Shown here: piece after piece, positions 43,001 to 52,951 of the stretch
How the letters are laid out: each line of letters opens with the position of its first letter
Position numbering within the stretch: the first letter of the stretch is position 1
DNA from: Caulochytrium protostelioides
Lineage: Eukaryota > Chytridiomycota > Caulochytriomycetes > Caulochytriales > Caulochytriaceae
Assembly (NCBI GenBank): GCA_003615045.1
Contig: ML014171.1
Span: 1 to 64,000 of the forward strand
Direction of reading: 5' to 3'
Length of the DNA stretch: 64,000 nucleotides
The notes under the pieces: model-generated
The model's input: only the letters and a program-made list of their open reading frames with translations
Database searches by the model: none
Told to the model about the DNA's origin: nothing
Translations under genes and position numbers: made by a program

Positions 43001-45080
43001 CAATCCCGCAGCGACCCCAGCGGCCACATCTGACTCGTCGTTGCCCCGGGCTGCTTCTCGCGCGAGTCCATCCGCCCTCGGCCCGGCCGCAAGCAGCACA
43101 GAAGCCACGTGCGGTCCCGCATCGTCCGCGGTGTCAGTAGGCGAGCCCCCATCGATGGGCGATACGACACGGGCCGTCCCCGACTCGACCTGCCCGCCAT
43201 GGATCACATCATCGTCGCCGGCCGTCCCCCCGAAAGCATCGCCGGTGGTCGATGACGATGCGGTCGTCGAGATCAAGTCGGAGTCCGGATCCTCCGCTGG
43301 CGCCTCGCCATTGCGCAAACCTTCGCCCCCGTCGGCGATCGACCTTGATGAGGTGGACAAGGACGAGACGATGCTGCAGCTGGCGATTCAGCAGAGCTTG
43401 CAGTCGCGTGGTCCTGTGCGTTGTCAGGCTTACAAGCCAGAGGACCCAGCGATATCGGTCAAGCCAGAGGACCCGTCGACGCCCGTCAAGCCGGACGGCC
43501 CATCGACGCCCGTCAAGGCCGAACATCTCCTGACTTCCGAACCCATGATGGTTGATGGCGAGGATAGCGGCGATGTGCCACCGAAGTCATCGAAACGGGT
43601 CGAGCCACCAAATTCCTCGGCCTCCGTGGTGATCATTGAGGACGCAGACGACATGCTGGCTATGGACGCTATTTCCGAGAGCGATTTGTTGGCCGAGATG
43701 GCGGAGGTCCGCGCCGCCATCTCGCCTGAACCCACCCTGGACGCTCTTCATGGATTAACGACGGCCACGACGACGCGTCCTGGGTCCGCGCCCACGGGTC
43801 CATCGCTCGAAACGATGCGCGCCGCGCTTGAACGAGAAACCGTGACGCTTACGATGGAGAAGCGCCGGCAAGAAAAGACGGCGTATACGGTGACTGACGA
43901 CATGTCGGAGGACATTATGAAGCTGCTGGCCCTGTTCGGGATCCCGTACATCCGCGCACGGTCGGAGGCCGAGAGCCAGTGCGCGTGGCTCTTTTCCCAG
44001 GGCCTCGTGGACGGAATCGTGACCGACGATTCGGACGTGTTTCTGTTCGGCGGCACGGAAGTCTACCGCAACATGTTCTCGCAGACGCGCTATGTGGAGT
44101 GCTACCGCCGCGGTGACGTCGAGTCGCAGATGAAGCTGACGCGGGAGCGCCTGATCCATCTCGCGTACCTGCTGGGCAGCGACTATACCGACGGGCTGCC
44201 GGGCGTCGGCGCGGTGACGGCGATGGAGATCATTGATGCGTGGCCCGGATACGCAGGTCTGGAGGCGCTCCGCACGTGGTGGCAGGAGGCCCAGCGGACT
44301 GGCGGGCTGAGCGTGCGTTCGATGGATCCGGCGGCGCGCAAGCCAATCCACCGCAAGCTGGCCAACATGAAGTCGCTCGTCATCCCGGACCACTTCCCGG
44401 ACCCGCGGGTCCAGGAAGCGTATCTGCATCCGCTCGTGGACACGGACCCGGCGCCCTTCGTATGGGGCAAGCCGGACGTGGACCGGATCCGCGCCTTCTT
44501 TGCGCAGCAGCTGCAGTGGGAGGCGTCGCGGGTGGAGAAGGACCTGCAGCCCGTGCTCACCGCGATGCGCGACCGCGAGGCGACCGGCAGCCAGCGCCGT
44601 CTGGAGCATTTCTTTGGCGTCACGCACCAGGTCCGGCACCCGAGCAAGCGTGTCCAGCACGTGATCCGCCAGTGGCACGGCGAGGCCGGTCCTGCCCGCC
44701 GCGCTGACCGTGACGCGAACGGCGCGGACGGCGGCGCCCACGACGCCCACGAGCCGCTGGCTCTCCCGGAATCCATCCATCCAGCGTCCAGCGCCGCGGC
44801 GGTTACGGATGCCGCGGATGGTGGCGACGGCCCTCCGGCGGACCCATCGGGAACGCCGACCATGGGCTCAACGACCACGACCACGACCACGACGTCGCCA
44901 GCAGCTAGCGGGTCGCGTCCTCGTGGTGGCAGGCTCGGCGCTCGCTCCGGCGCCGGCCCACGCCCGAGCCAAAGCCCCAGCCCGAGCCAACGTGGTGCGA
45001 ACCGCGGCAGCGGTCGCGGCGGTCGTGGCGGTCGCAGTCGCGGCGGTCGTGGCAGTCCCATGATCTCCGGTTCTCTATGA
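40095..45080 (+). CDS. RAD2: DNA repair endonuclease RAD2/XPG
   Basis: 3' incision nuclease of nucleotide excision repair. From the ATG in MGVKGLWSLV it is 1661 aa (human XPG 1186, yeast Rad2 1031). N region: Asp30 (AVDASIW) and Asp77 (FVFDGD), at the same numbers as in human XPG. I region from about 1273: Glu1291 and Glu1293 (SEAESQCAW), Asp1311, Asp1312 and Asp1314 (TDDSDVF), and Asp1363 (GSDYTDGLPGVG), followed by the helix-two-turn-helix. All catalytic acids are present. The roughly 1170-residue spacer is Ser/Ala/Asp-rich and disordered. It includes an NANANADADAD repeat and, at about 1090-1104, a motif fitting a ubiquitin-interacting motif (DETMLQLAIQQSLQ). The C-terminus ends in an RGG-type run (GGRGGRSRGGRG). 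No intron is needed. Confidence 0.96.
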   Translation: MGVKGLWSLVEPVARPVRMETLQNKRLAVDASIWLHQFLAAMRDGEGNALHGAHIVGFFRRICKLLFHGILPVFVFDGDVPAMKRQTILRRRQRKTEQQETVQATAAKLLATRVKLAAVTDLQQQRAARKSSVPSPPCGAASTAPVAVAASPEPSAAHASGGHGLLDIDAVGQRDAKPPGRATSKRSLSTPPPSEPRPLPDVALSKPSLSRGLTGIQAKKTKLDEEFVLPAASLQGDAFVNDPRMATPDDLRDFVAENITDAEIRRLDLDSMAFRALPIEVQHEIVMEMKTKSRHPSKQRLQAMRQQKNALGFSHMQIQHLVDRRKMMETYADFNRTAGVAVNPQTAIQEERRKKLGRKLVPQRIASERGKQYVLIKDDLADGTSGWTMQAVQSSGKAALERAALAQAAAAAAKLPISLLSSSSESDESHDDDETSITYDSDGVPIDRETAAHQLVTQSHLPDGVTPHGMLMSAAQFEAQWTHAMPDSFVQQYPNATAMLHIWLHDKSLADISAQQDLLAAQLASLADAAEGSVEAGLRSGLDFYAQFLVALAYWKETGCVRWDPDPTQTMTVSTHAPNTTTPTVDSVLNAKIAPPLMDASATTHEAPLPPEVPSSSRLRGFTLDDSSDSDSLSDAALTRGPVLDTPPQRRSAQVSGSRSHVVPRSPTASAVAMTPQQPSRSVRRPLGILPAATLSAITVSLPTPAAAAVPSQRPVQGFVMEDSSSEVASEHESDFEDVPMAAGPLAMGEADASQPVAALPVAHRPAVAPASPALPCISIETAAGPTTAVAKGHVATDANANANANADADVDGELTPAGTLSSTPPSRVTVDAIITPAPESGLAVSRDEAFVLDQVTEDHAVAMPSLADHPPSAELQDGPSRGEASPDAIGSRSASSIASAGGDATTAIALNVVATPLTSSSAVGLGTSKGMIALPDRPMPVGSVSLPLALPMRSGHDSVVSPTAVSGANPAATPAATSDSSLPRAASRASPSALGPAASSTEATCGPASSAVSVGEPPSMGDTTRAVPDSTCPPWITSSSPAVPPKASPVVDDDAVVEIKSESGSSAGASPLRKPSPPSAIDLDEVDKDETMLQLAIQQSLQSRGPVRCQAYKPEDPAISVKPEDPSTPVKPDGPSTPVKAEHLLTSEPMMVDGEDSGDVPPKSSKRVEPPNSSASVVIIEDADDMLAMDAISESDLLAEMAEVRAAISPEPTLDALHGLTTATTTRPGSAPTGPSLETMRAALERETVTLTMEKRRQEKTAYTVTDDMSEDIMKLLALFGIPYIRARSEAESQCAWLFSQGLVDGIVTDDSDVFLFGGTEVYRNMFSQTRYVECYRRGDVESQMKLTRERLIHLAYLLGSDYTDGLPGVGAVTAMEIIDAWPGYAGLEALRTWWQEAQRTGGLSVRSMDPAARKPIHRKLANMKSLVIPDHFPDPRVQEAYLHPLVDTDPAPFVWGKPDVDRIRAFFAQQLQWEASRVEKDLQPVLTAMRDREATGSQRRLEHFFGVTHQVRHPSKRVQHVIRQWHGEAGPARRADRDANGADGGAHDAHEPLALPESIHPASSAAAVTDAADGGDGPPADPSGTPTMGSTTTTTTTTSPAASGSRPRGGRLGARSGAGPRPSQSPSPSQRGANRGSGRGGRGGRSRGGRGSPMISGSL
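42487..42530. repeat. AATGCT hexanucleotide repeat in the RAD2/XPG coding region
   Basis: In-frame run of AATGCT then GATGCT units that encodes alternating Asn-Ala and Asp-Ala in the spacer region of the protein. Confidence 0.85.
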
Positions 45081-45128
45081 TTTAAAGATAACTAGGGGTC
45101 CGAGGACATCTCAACACGAGCGCCATAC

Positions 45129-45165
45129 CCACCTTGGTGCCCCCCCGGGGGATTCCCCAAGGTGG
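45129..45165. repeat. Strong hairpin after the RAD2/XPG stop
   Basis: Perfect 9-bp arms CCACCTTGG (45129-45137) and CCAAGGTGG (45157-45165) enclose a loop that holds a further C5/G5 pairing. It lies about 50 bp after the stop codon and so probably in the 3' UTR. Confidence 0.75.
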
Positions 45166-46365
45166 CCGTCTGTATTCGATTTATCGCCGGATGCGCCTGC
45201 CGACCACGGGCTGAAGCTCCTCTTGCCCCGAGATGCGGCACAGCGAGGCCAGGCCATGTTAGAAGTCCAAAGCGGCCCTGAGATCGCGGTTCAGAAACCT
45301 GCTGATACTGACGACGGCCTCCTACTTGACTCGCATCACATCAACCCTCTGATCACGGCACCCTTGCGCCGGCTTTGCAATTTTTTTATTCTCGGGACCA
45401 GCAGCGTCTCTCCGTTCTCTCACGGGGTCTATCACTGTTCCGGGAGTGAAGGAGCAACAGCTGCAGGCCGCAGCTGTCAGCGTCGTGCACGGCCGCCACG
45501 GCCGTACCGGATGGCGGCGTCGCGCCGCGTCGCCCGCCTCTCGGGCCCGCTGCCTTCACTGCCCCTGAACGGCTTCGGTGCCGTCGCCGCCCCCTTTGGC
45601 GGTGCCTTGACGGGGACCGCGGACCACCCGGCGCCAGATCCTTGTGTCCCGCCGCCGCCGCCGCCGCCGTCGCCGTCGCCGCCGCCCACGCCGTCCACGC
45701 CGCCCACGCCGCCGGCGCGGTCGCCGCCACGGGGGCCACGCTCGGCCGCGGGGGTGCATCGTGCATCGTCCGGCGCCGGCGCCGTCTCGGCAGGGACCGA
45801 TAAGGCCGACCCGCCCGTTCCAGCCGCGGCCGTCCCGGGCATCGCCTCGAGCGCGGGTTCTGATCAGCGTGAGCCGTCGCGTCGTCGGGACGCGGCCGCG
45901 GCCGCTCGTGGCCGATGGCCGGTCGTCGCATCGCTCCGCCAACGAAGCGCCACGGCCACCGGACGGCATCGCGAGTAACTGGGCCGGCCCCCGTGGGTTC
46001 CTTTCCGAGTGACGCCGCCGCGAGGGACACGGTCTCTTCATCGAGGGACGCTGGGTCCTGAGACGGATACTGACGCTGCTTCTGACTCTGGCTCTGACTC
46101 GGTGGACCTGAGTCTTCCCGTTTCTTCTCCCCTCTGACGCGGGCGGTTGATTGGCATCACGCGGCCGAGCGCTGCCGCCGGGGCGGCTCGTTCTTGGATG
46201 CACCTCGCCTCGAATATCGTGACGTGCGGTGCTGGCGTGCGCCGTAGGGTATCATTCTGCGAACGGATGCACTGCTGCCGTCCGGAAAGCTTCTCCACTC
46301 GGGCCACTGCGAACGCGACGGTCTCTCCCGCGTGTTTCCCCCCGCTCTAGCGGATTTCTCACGCC
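45166..46365. other. Intergenic between RAD2/XPG and the bHLH gene
   Basis: About 1.2 kb. The first part is less GC-rich. A GCC trinucleotide run lies near 45650-45700. ORFs here are low complexity. The region should contain the bHLH gene promoter; the start codon has a good context (GCCATGG). Confidence 0.5.
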
Positions 46366-46683
46366 ATGGAGATGGACTTGAGACGCGCGCCGGCGATGCC
46401 GCTGCACGCCTCGATGGCGCTCGGGCTGCACAAGCCCATCTCGCCGCAGCTCGTACCGGCCTACCCGCACCTCCATACCGCACCGTTTGCGCCGTATGCC
46501 CCCTCCCACGGCTCGATGCACGGGCATCCCCAGGCGCAGGCGCTTTTTGGGGTCCACACCAGTACAGCCATGTCGTTGCAGCATCAGCACCAGCACCAGC
46601 ATCAGCATCAGCATCAGCCGCACCACCATCACCACGCGCATCACCAGCATCATCAGCACCAGCATCATCAGCATCAGGAGCAG

Positions 46684-46734
<51 letters not shown>

Positions 46735-49365
46735 CACGCTGCGACCGTGCCGCCGCCATCAGCTCATCTCCCTCTCCACGGCCACGCGGACGTGACGACT
46801 CATGCGGCCATGTCGCCATACCGCGCCAGCGCCAGCGCCAGTGCGAATTCGACGCCCGAGCGATACAACGACCCCGTGCTGCTCACGCACCTGCTGCCGC
46901 GGCCGCCATCGCACCCGCTCCCGGCGGCCACGTCGACGCTCGCGCTGCCGCTCTCCCTCGCCATGTCGCTGCCGCCCGCGCCCGCGCCGCCAATATCGCC
47001 GCGCCTCGTGCCATCCCTCCTCGGCAGCGCGCCCGCTGGTCGTTCGACCACCGGCGCGGAGGACTCGACGCGCATGCCCTCGCGGCTCCCGCTGCCACCG
47101 CCGCCGGCCGCCTCGGACGCGTCACGACCCGGATCGCGCCCGCCGTCGCCGCCGGCGTCTCTCAGGCCGCGCTCGGGCGCCGTGGCGCCAGGCCCGCCGT
47201 TCCTGGGGAGCGCGCCGCCGACGCTAGCGCCGCCGGCGTCGCAGCTGCCGTCGCTGGAGACGCATCCGACCGCGCTGCTCGCGCCGCGGGCGGTCGAGCA
47301 GGCGAGCAGCTCGCATGCGAGCCACGGCCAGGGCAGTCTCCCCTCCTTGTCGAGGATGGCGTATCCGCTGCTGGCGTCGACGGCCTCGGCCGTGGACATG
47401 GCCGCCGTCGCCGTCTCGATGCCAAGCCGCTCGGGCCACCCGGGCCACGGGGCCCCTGGCCACGCGGACCTGCCGGCGCTCCCGAGCGAAGTCACGATTT
47501 CGGGCATCGATCTGGCCGATTTCGATCTCAGCGACATCAATGATATTGCCATTGCCGAGCTGAGCGATCTGAACGGTCTTATTGATCTCGGCACGCTCGG
47601 CCAGCTGGCCGACCTGTCCCAGCTGGCGGAACTGCGAGATCTGAGCCAGCAGCTCGCGCCGATGGCGACGCCGGCGGCTCACGGCGCGCATGCACCGCGG
47701 CCGCCGGCCATCACGCCGTCGGCGTCGGCGACCTCGTCGTCGTCATCGTCCGTCTCGACCTCCCGGCTGAGCACGGCCACCACGACGCCCTCCCGCGCCC
47801 CGCACGTCTCGCCGCTGGGCAGCCCGTCCGCCAGCCTGTTCAGTGTCAGCGACCAGCACTACCTGGACATGTTCTTTGGCAGTCTTCTCTCGGATGAGAC
47901 CGCCACCTCCGGCGCCAGCTCGGGCACCGGCCCTGCGGCCGCCGCAGGGCCCCACGCGCCGCCGCCGCCGCCGGCCCTCGCGGCCGGCCCGCCCCGCCAT
48001 CTCCCGGCCCCGGCCGTGCTGACGCCGACCTCCTCGTCGCATGATCTGGCGGCCATCGGCCACAAGAGGCTCGACGTGTCCGCCGCCATGCCGCCGAGGC
48101 CGATCGAAACGGCGCCGTTCAGCGGCGTCTGGACGCCGCGGTCGCCCCCGATGCCCGACGCGATGGCCGCCCGCCCGATGCTCGGCCCGGCGCTGACGCT
48201 GGCGCCGCGCGGTCCCCCGGAGGGCGATGTCGGCTCGGAGCCGCCCATGTCCTCGCGCGCGTCGTCGCTCACGCCCTCGTCGTCCTCGACGTCGTCCTCG
48301 TCGGCGTCGTCGGCGTCCTCTTCGTCGGCGTCGCTCTCGTCGCTCTCGTCGCGGTCGTCCTCCTCGTCCGGGTCCTCCATCGCGGCAGCGCTCCCCGCGG
48401 TCCCGCGGCCATCGGCGCTGGTGAGCCGCAAGGGCCGCCGCAAGGGCGAGCACATCACGCTGCAGCCGCCGCTCAAGAAGATGACGCCGATGCCGCCAGT
48501 GTCGTCGGCATCCCTCGCCATGTCCATGTCCATGCCGATGTCCATGTCCATGTCGATGCCTATGCCCATGCCCATGCATTCGTATCCGCCGGCACCGGCG
48601 CCGTATTCGTCAGCGCCGGCGCCGTATCCGTCAGCGACGCCGCCCGCCCCGGGGTCCGGATACCCGCACGAGCCGATGCGCCGGGACCGCGGTCTTCCGT
48701 CGCCCACCAGTCTGCAGCGTCCGTCGGCATCCGTCCCGTCTGCGTCGCCCGCAGCCCCGAAGCCGTCCGCATGGCCGGCCATGCCGACACGCGGGAAAGC
48801 CGCGGCGCGCGGCCCCAAAGCGACGAAACCCGCCGCGGCGGCCTCGGCCAAGCCCCTGCCGCCCGCCGCGATGGCGACCCAGGGCACGAACGCAGCCTCG
48901 GGCCCTGCCGGGTCTGGCGCCCACGCGGCTGCCGCGTCCGGCTCAGCGTCCGGCTCGGCGTCCGGCTCGGCGTCCGGTTCCGCCGCGGGCTTGGCGGCGG
49001 GCTCGGCGGCGTCCGGCTCGCGCGAGCTGCTGACGGAGCAGGAGCGGCGGACGAACCACATTCTGTCGGAGCAGCGGCGGCGCAACCTGATCCGCCAGGG
49101 ATTCGCCCAGCTGGCTGGGATGGTCCCGGATCTGACGCCGCCGCCGCGGCCCACCGGCGATGTCGTGATGCCGCCGTTGCTCCGCGGCATGCCGGGCGTC
49201 GCGCTGCTCAACAACCCGGCGGCGACGTCGGCGGCCTCGGCGTCGTCGAAGTCGGCCATCCTCGAAGAGACGGGGCGCTTTATCCGCGCGCTCCTCGCCG
49301 GGAACGACGCGTTGCGCCGCGAAGCCGCGCGGCTGGAGGCCGTCGCCGCGGGCCGGCCGGCCTGA
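46366..49365 (+). CDS. bHLH transcription factor with His/Gln-rich N-terminus
   Basis: A 999-aa nuclear protein. The basic helix-loop-helix is at the C-terminus from about residue 889. The basic part and helix 1 read RRTNHILSEQRRRNLIRQGFAQLAGMVPDL. A loop of about 35 residues with Pro/Ala/Ser follows. Helix 2 is SKSAILEETGRFIRALL and runs into a short zipper-like LRREAARLEAV. The His/Glu/Arg pattern of the basic region fits E-box binding, close to fungal Ino4/Mlx-like factors. Residues about 70-125 are a His/Gln tract encoded by CAG/CAT repeats. Residues about 376-435 alternate Asp/Leu/Ile (IDLADFDLSDIND...), a candidate activation domain. The rest is Pro/Ser/Ala-rich. The target genes are unknown. 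Confidence 0.88.
46584..46737. repeat. CAG/CAT/CAC repeat tract in the bHLH coding region
   Basis: Mixed CAG and CAT triplets, then six or more CAT and about a dozen CAG/CAA units, encoding alternating Gln/His, poly-His and poly-Gln. Likely length-variable between isolates. Confidence 0.9.
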
Positions 49366-49993
49366 TCGCCGTGCCGTCGCCCCCGCGCGGCGGCTGCTTG
49401 TATCTCATCGACGCTTGGTCGTCTCCGGTCGTGTAACATCAGGAATGGACGGTCGTTGCGGGGTCTCGAAGCGCGTCATGGCGCCGTCGTTGCGTCGACT
49501 TCTCGGGAGAAAGGGAGGGAAGGGTGTGCTACGGCGGCTGCCGTCCCCGTGGCGGCGGGGGACGCAGGGGCGCGCGAGGGGCGGGTGCGACCAGGAGCCG
49601 TCCCGTTCGTTGAAGCCGAAGAGCGGCGGCGTGCTGGGCGGTCGCTGGCAGTCCGACGTGACGAGGAGCGAGAAGCGGCTTCGACGCATCCGAAAGGATC
49701 CGCCATCGCATGCTCGCTCACGCTCTCGCGACCGTCCTCATCAGCGCTGGGGCATCGGGTCCCGCGAGCGCTGCTTCACGCGTCCATCTGGCTTCCCGTT
49801 TCGCCAGGCCTGCGCGTCGGCACGTCTACTCCGCCTGCGTCCGCCGTCCCCGACGCGCCTTCCTGGCTGCCGATCCGCCGCGTGCGAGCGGGCGAGCGCG
49901 TCGCGTCGTTGACTCCGGCTCCTGCCGCCTCTCGCGCTCTCGCTGGTGCTGGCTCCGCGCCCACGCGCCAGACCTGTGTTGATCCTGCCCACG
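49366..49993. other. Intergenic between bHLH and PAF1 genes
   Basis: About 0.6 kb, GC-rich, with ORFs in several frames but no family block. Presumed PAF1 promoter. Confidence 0.5.
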
Positions 49994-51313
49994 ATGGCGA
50001 CGGCCTCGCGATCCGCGCATGGCGGCGCCGCCAAAGCGTCCGGCGGCTCGAGCAAATCGGGCGGGACCGCCTCCGGGGCCGCCGCCGCCGCCGCGGGCCA
50101 GCAGAAGCGCCCTGGCCACGACTTTCTCGCGCCCATGAAGCTGCGGACGCCGTTCATGCTCCCGCCGCAGTTCCCGAAGCTCGTGACGTACCCGTTCCCC
50201 GCGAACCGGCACACGCGCTACGAAGCGAACAGCCTCACCGAGCGCACGCCGTACGCGATCACCGGCACCGACCCCGACTTCGGGATCCCCTTCGAGCCGC
50301 TCGCGCTCGGCCTCGTCGGCGCCGCGGTCCGCCGCCCGGCGCGCGTCGTGCTCGATGCGCCCGTCGACGCCGTCGACGCCGAGCTGCTGCTGGCGCCCGT
50401 GCGCATCGGCGCCCACCAGACGATCACCATGGCCGGCAGCGCCGCGGCGCGCGCCGGCGCGACCGGCGGCGGATCCGCGGCCGCGGCCGTCAAGCAGCGC
50501 TACCGCCCGGTCGTGCCGTGGCTGCGCCGCTCTGAGTACATCTCATCCGAGACCAAGACCTACGGCGGCAACGACGGGCGCCACCACGCGCGCGCGGACG
50601 CGGCGCCCAACGCGGCGTACGAGGCGTCGGTCCGCGAGGCCGCGCGCGGGTCGCTGCTCGACCGCATCGAGCACGCCTTCGTCCACGTGGACGAGCACAT
50701 CCGCGTCGGCATGGCACACCCGCGGCTGCGCGGCGTCACCGCGACGCACGTGCTGCCCGTGTTCCCGCACCTCGACACGGGCCGCGCCGCGCCGCCCGAG
50801 CTGGCGCTCGCCGTGCTCGACGCCGACCCGCTCGACGGCTACGCGCGGCCCGCGGGCGTCGACGCCGCCGCCGACGTGCCCATCGTGTTCCGCCACGTGT
50901 GCGACGACGGCGCCGGCCACCCGCTCACGGCCGACGAGGCCTTTCTCTCGGCGTACGCGCCCGCCACGGCCGCCGGCGCCGTGCCCGCGGACGCCGATGC
51001 CGATGCGCCGCCCGAGCCGCAGCCCTTCCAGCTGCTCCGCGACTACGCGATCCAGACGCGGCCGACGGCCGCGACGGAGGGCAACAGCAACCAACACCTG
51101 TCGCTGGATGTGCGCGACGCGGACGGCGTTGCGCTGTACACGCTGCTGCCGACGAAGCACACGCTGCGGCGGCAGCGGCGGATGCCACGCGCGCGGGGGC
51201 GCGGACCGGCCCCGGTCGGCGGCGTCTTCCTCAGCTCCGCGCTGCAGGCCGCCATGGACGCACGGCCTACGCAGCTCGATGTCACCCGCGTCCCGCCGCC
51301 CACGCGTCTGTAA
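49994..51313 (+). CDS. PAF1: RNA polymerase II-associated factor 1
   Basis: Core subunit of the PAF1 complex, which travels with RNA polymerase II and promotes histone modification and elongation. From the ATG in MATASRSAHG it is 439 aa, similar to yeast Paf1 (445). After an Ala/Gly/Ser-rich start, family blocks are FMLPPQFPKLVTYPF...NRHTRYEANSL (about 50-77), DPDFGIPFEP, and VPWLRRSEYISSE (about 174-186), the strongest PAF1 signature. Further on come FVHVDEHIRVGMAHP and a C-terminal region ending in Arg/Pro-rich text. The acidic C-terminal tail seen in animal PAF1 is not obvious. The upstream frame is open for 16 more codons but has no ATG. It converges on the dipeptidase gene, 200 bp between stops. 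Confidence 0.9.
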   Translation: MATASRSAHGGAAKASGGSSKSGGTASGAAAAAAGQQKRPGHDFLAPMKLRTPFMLPPQFPKLVTYPFPANRHTRYEANSLTERTPYAITGTDPDFGIPFEPLALGLVGAAVRRPARVVLDAPVDAVDAELLLAPVRIGAHQTITMAGSAAARAGATGGGSAAAAVKQRYRPVVPWLRRSEYISSETKTYGGNDGRHHARADAAPNAAYEASVREAARGSLLDRIEHAFVHVDEHIRVGMAHPRLRGVTATHVLPVFPHLDTGRAAPPELALAVLDADPLDGYARPAGVDAAADVPIVFRHVCDDGAGHPLTADEAFLSAYAPATAAGAVPADADADAPPEPQPFQLLRDYAIQTRPTAATEGNSNQHLSLDVRDADGVALYTLLPTKHTLRRQRRMPRARGRGPAPVGGVFLSSALQAAMDARPTQLDVTRVPPPTRL

Positions 51314-51514
51314 CCGCCCCTCTTCCCCCATCGGCAGGCATCGTCGCTCGGGGGTTGGAGAGGGTAGGAACGTCGCAACCGCGTGTGTCATTGTTTTATT
51401 TAAGCGTGATCTGTCTATATATCTTGGACTGGCGAGCTTGGAATCGAACGTCTCGATGGATGGGATCTGACGAAGTATATATTTTTGTTGAGAGGATCAC
51501 GTATCAGAAAGAGG

Positions 51515-52951
51515 TTAAGCGGTGCTGGCGGCGGCAATCTCGTGGAGGTAGGTGGCCATGAGCTCGATGCCGCGGAGGTAGTTGTCACGGTCGAGCTTCT
51601 CGTTGGTCGAGTGGGCACCGTCATCGCCGCGGCCCATCGGGAGCAGCAGGACGTTCTTGTTGAGGGCTTCCTGGAAGGTGAGCGTGACGGGGATCGAGCC
51701 GCCCTCGCGCGTCAGATCGGGCGTGACGCCAAAGACGGTCTTGACGGCCTTGATGGCGGCGGTGAAGTTCCAGTGGTTGATGTCGGCGACCCAGGACTTG
51801 CCGGCGTGGTCGCAGGCGACCGCGATGGTGTTGGTCGACTCGAGCTTGGCGAACTCGGCCGCCACGTGGGCCTTCACGAGGCGGGTAATCTCGTCCGGGT
51901 CCTGGTGCGGCACGGTGCGGATGGAGAACTTGCCGATGACCTTGGCGGGGATGACAGTCTTGGAGCCCGGCGTCGCGAACGCGCCCTCGATACCGTGCAG
52001 CGAGAGGCTCGGGTTGCGCCAGCGGCCCATGAGCAACTGCGCCTTGTCGCTCGTCAGCGCGGACTCGCTGCCGGTGGCGTTGTTGATGTCACCGACGCTG
52101 AACTCGATGGTCTTGTAGAGCTCGCGCTCGGCGTCGGTGACGGGCGCCACCGTGTCGTAGATGCCGGGGACGAGGATCTTGCCCTGCGGGTCGACCAGGG
52201 TGCTCATCAGCCGGACGAGGTCGGTCATGGGCTCGTGGACGGTGCCGCCGAACACGCCGGAGTGGAGGTCGCGCGCGGGCCCACGGACCGTCAGGTTGAA
52301 GTACGAGACGCCGCGCAGGCCATACGTGAGGCAGGGTTTGGTCGTGCCGAGCCAGTAGTTGTCGCTGATGCAGACGGCGTCGACGCCGTCGAAGTAGCCA
52401 CCGGCCTGGGCCTCGGCCGCGATGAGCGCGTCAAGGCCCTCGGAGCCGGACTCCTCCATGCCCTCGAAGCAGCACTTGAGGTTCACGGGCAGCGCGACGC
52501 CGGCCTTCTGGTGCGCCTCGATGGCCCACAGCCAGCCCATCAGCGGGCCCTTGTCGTCGGACGCGCCGCGGCCCACGAGGCGCCCGTCCGCCTGCTCAAC
52601 GAGCTGGAAGGGGTCCGTCGCCCAGCCGTCCTCCTTCGCGGCGGGCTGCACGTCGTAGTGGCCGTAGACGAGCACGGTCTTCTTGGCGGGGTCGGTGCCG
52701 TACGTGCCGAGGACGACGGGCGGCAGCGGCAGCGGCGCCGCACCGTCGGCGACCGTCTGCTCGCCGATGTCGCGCTCGACGACGTCCGTGAAGCCGAGGC
52801 GCTGCATGTGCGCGACGAGCCACCGGCCCATGCGCACGACCTCGGGGCGGCGCTCGCGCTCGCCGGACACGCTCGGGATCGCCACGGCCTCGGCGAGCCG
52901 CGCGATCCACAGCGTCGCGTTCTCGTGAACGGCGTTCTTGACCGCCTCCAT
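51515..52951 (-). CDS. Cytosolic non-specific dipeptidase (M20 family, CNDP2-like)
   Basis: Zinc/manganese metallopeptidase that cleaves dipeptides such as Cys-Gly; in yeast the homologue Dug1 acts in glutathione breakdown. It has 478 aa, as expected (human CNDP2 475). Metal ligands and catalytic residues are all visible: His98 and Asp100 (YGHYDV), Asp132 (ASDDKG), Glu166 and Glu167 (GMEESGSEG), Asp197 (ISDNYW) and a late His (GAHSTNEKL). The lid-domain block DLHSGVFGGTVHEP is present. The first ATG in frame was chosen; eight upstream codons lack an ATG and read as a pyrimidine-rich leader. It is divergent from RPA3 across a 750-bp shared region with a CAGATC cluster. Confidence 0.95.
   Translation of the reverse strand: MEAVKNAVHENATLWIARLAEAVAIPSVSGERERRPEVVRMGRWLVAHMQRLGFTDVVERDIGEQTVADGAAPLPLPPVVLGTYGTDPAKKTVLVYGHYDVQPAAKEDGWATDPFQLVEQADGRLVGRGASDDKGPLMGWLWAIEAHQKAGVALPVNLKCCFEGMEESGSEGLDALIAAEAQAGGYFDGVDAVCISDNYWLGTTKPCLTYGLRGVSYFNLTVRGPARDLHSGVFGGTVHEPMTDLVRLMSTLVDPQGKILVPGIYDTVAPVTDAERELYKTIEFSVGDINNATGSESALTSDKAQLLMGRWRNPSLSLHGIEGAFATPGSKTVIPAKVIGKFSIRTVPHQDPDEITRLVKAHVAAEFAKLESTNTIAVACDHAGKSWVADINHWNFTAAIKAVKTVFGVTPDLTREGGSIPVTLTFQEALNKNVLLLPMGRGDDGAHSTNEKLDRDNYLRGIELMATYLHEIAAASTA

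Noticed and set aside
51436-51460. tRNA B-box-like sequence on the minus strand (GTTCGATTC)
   Set aside because: Flanking bases do not pair as a T-stem, and no A-box or acceptor stem is present.
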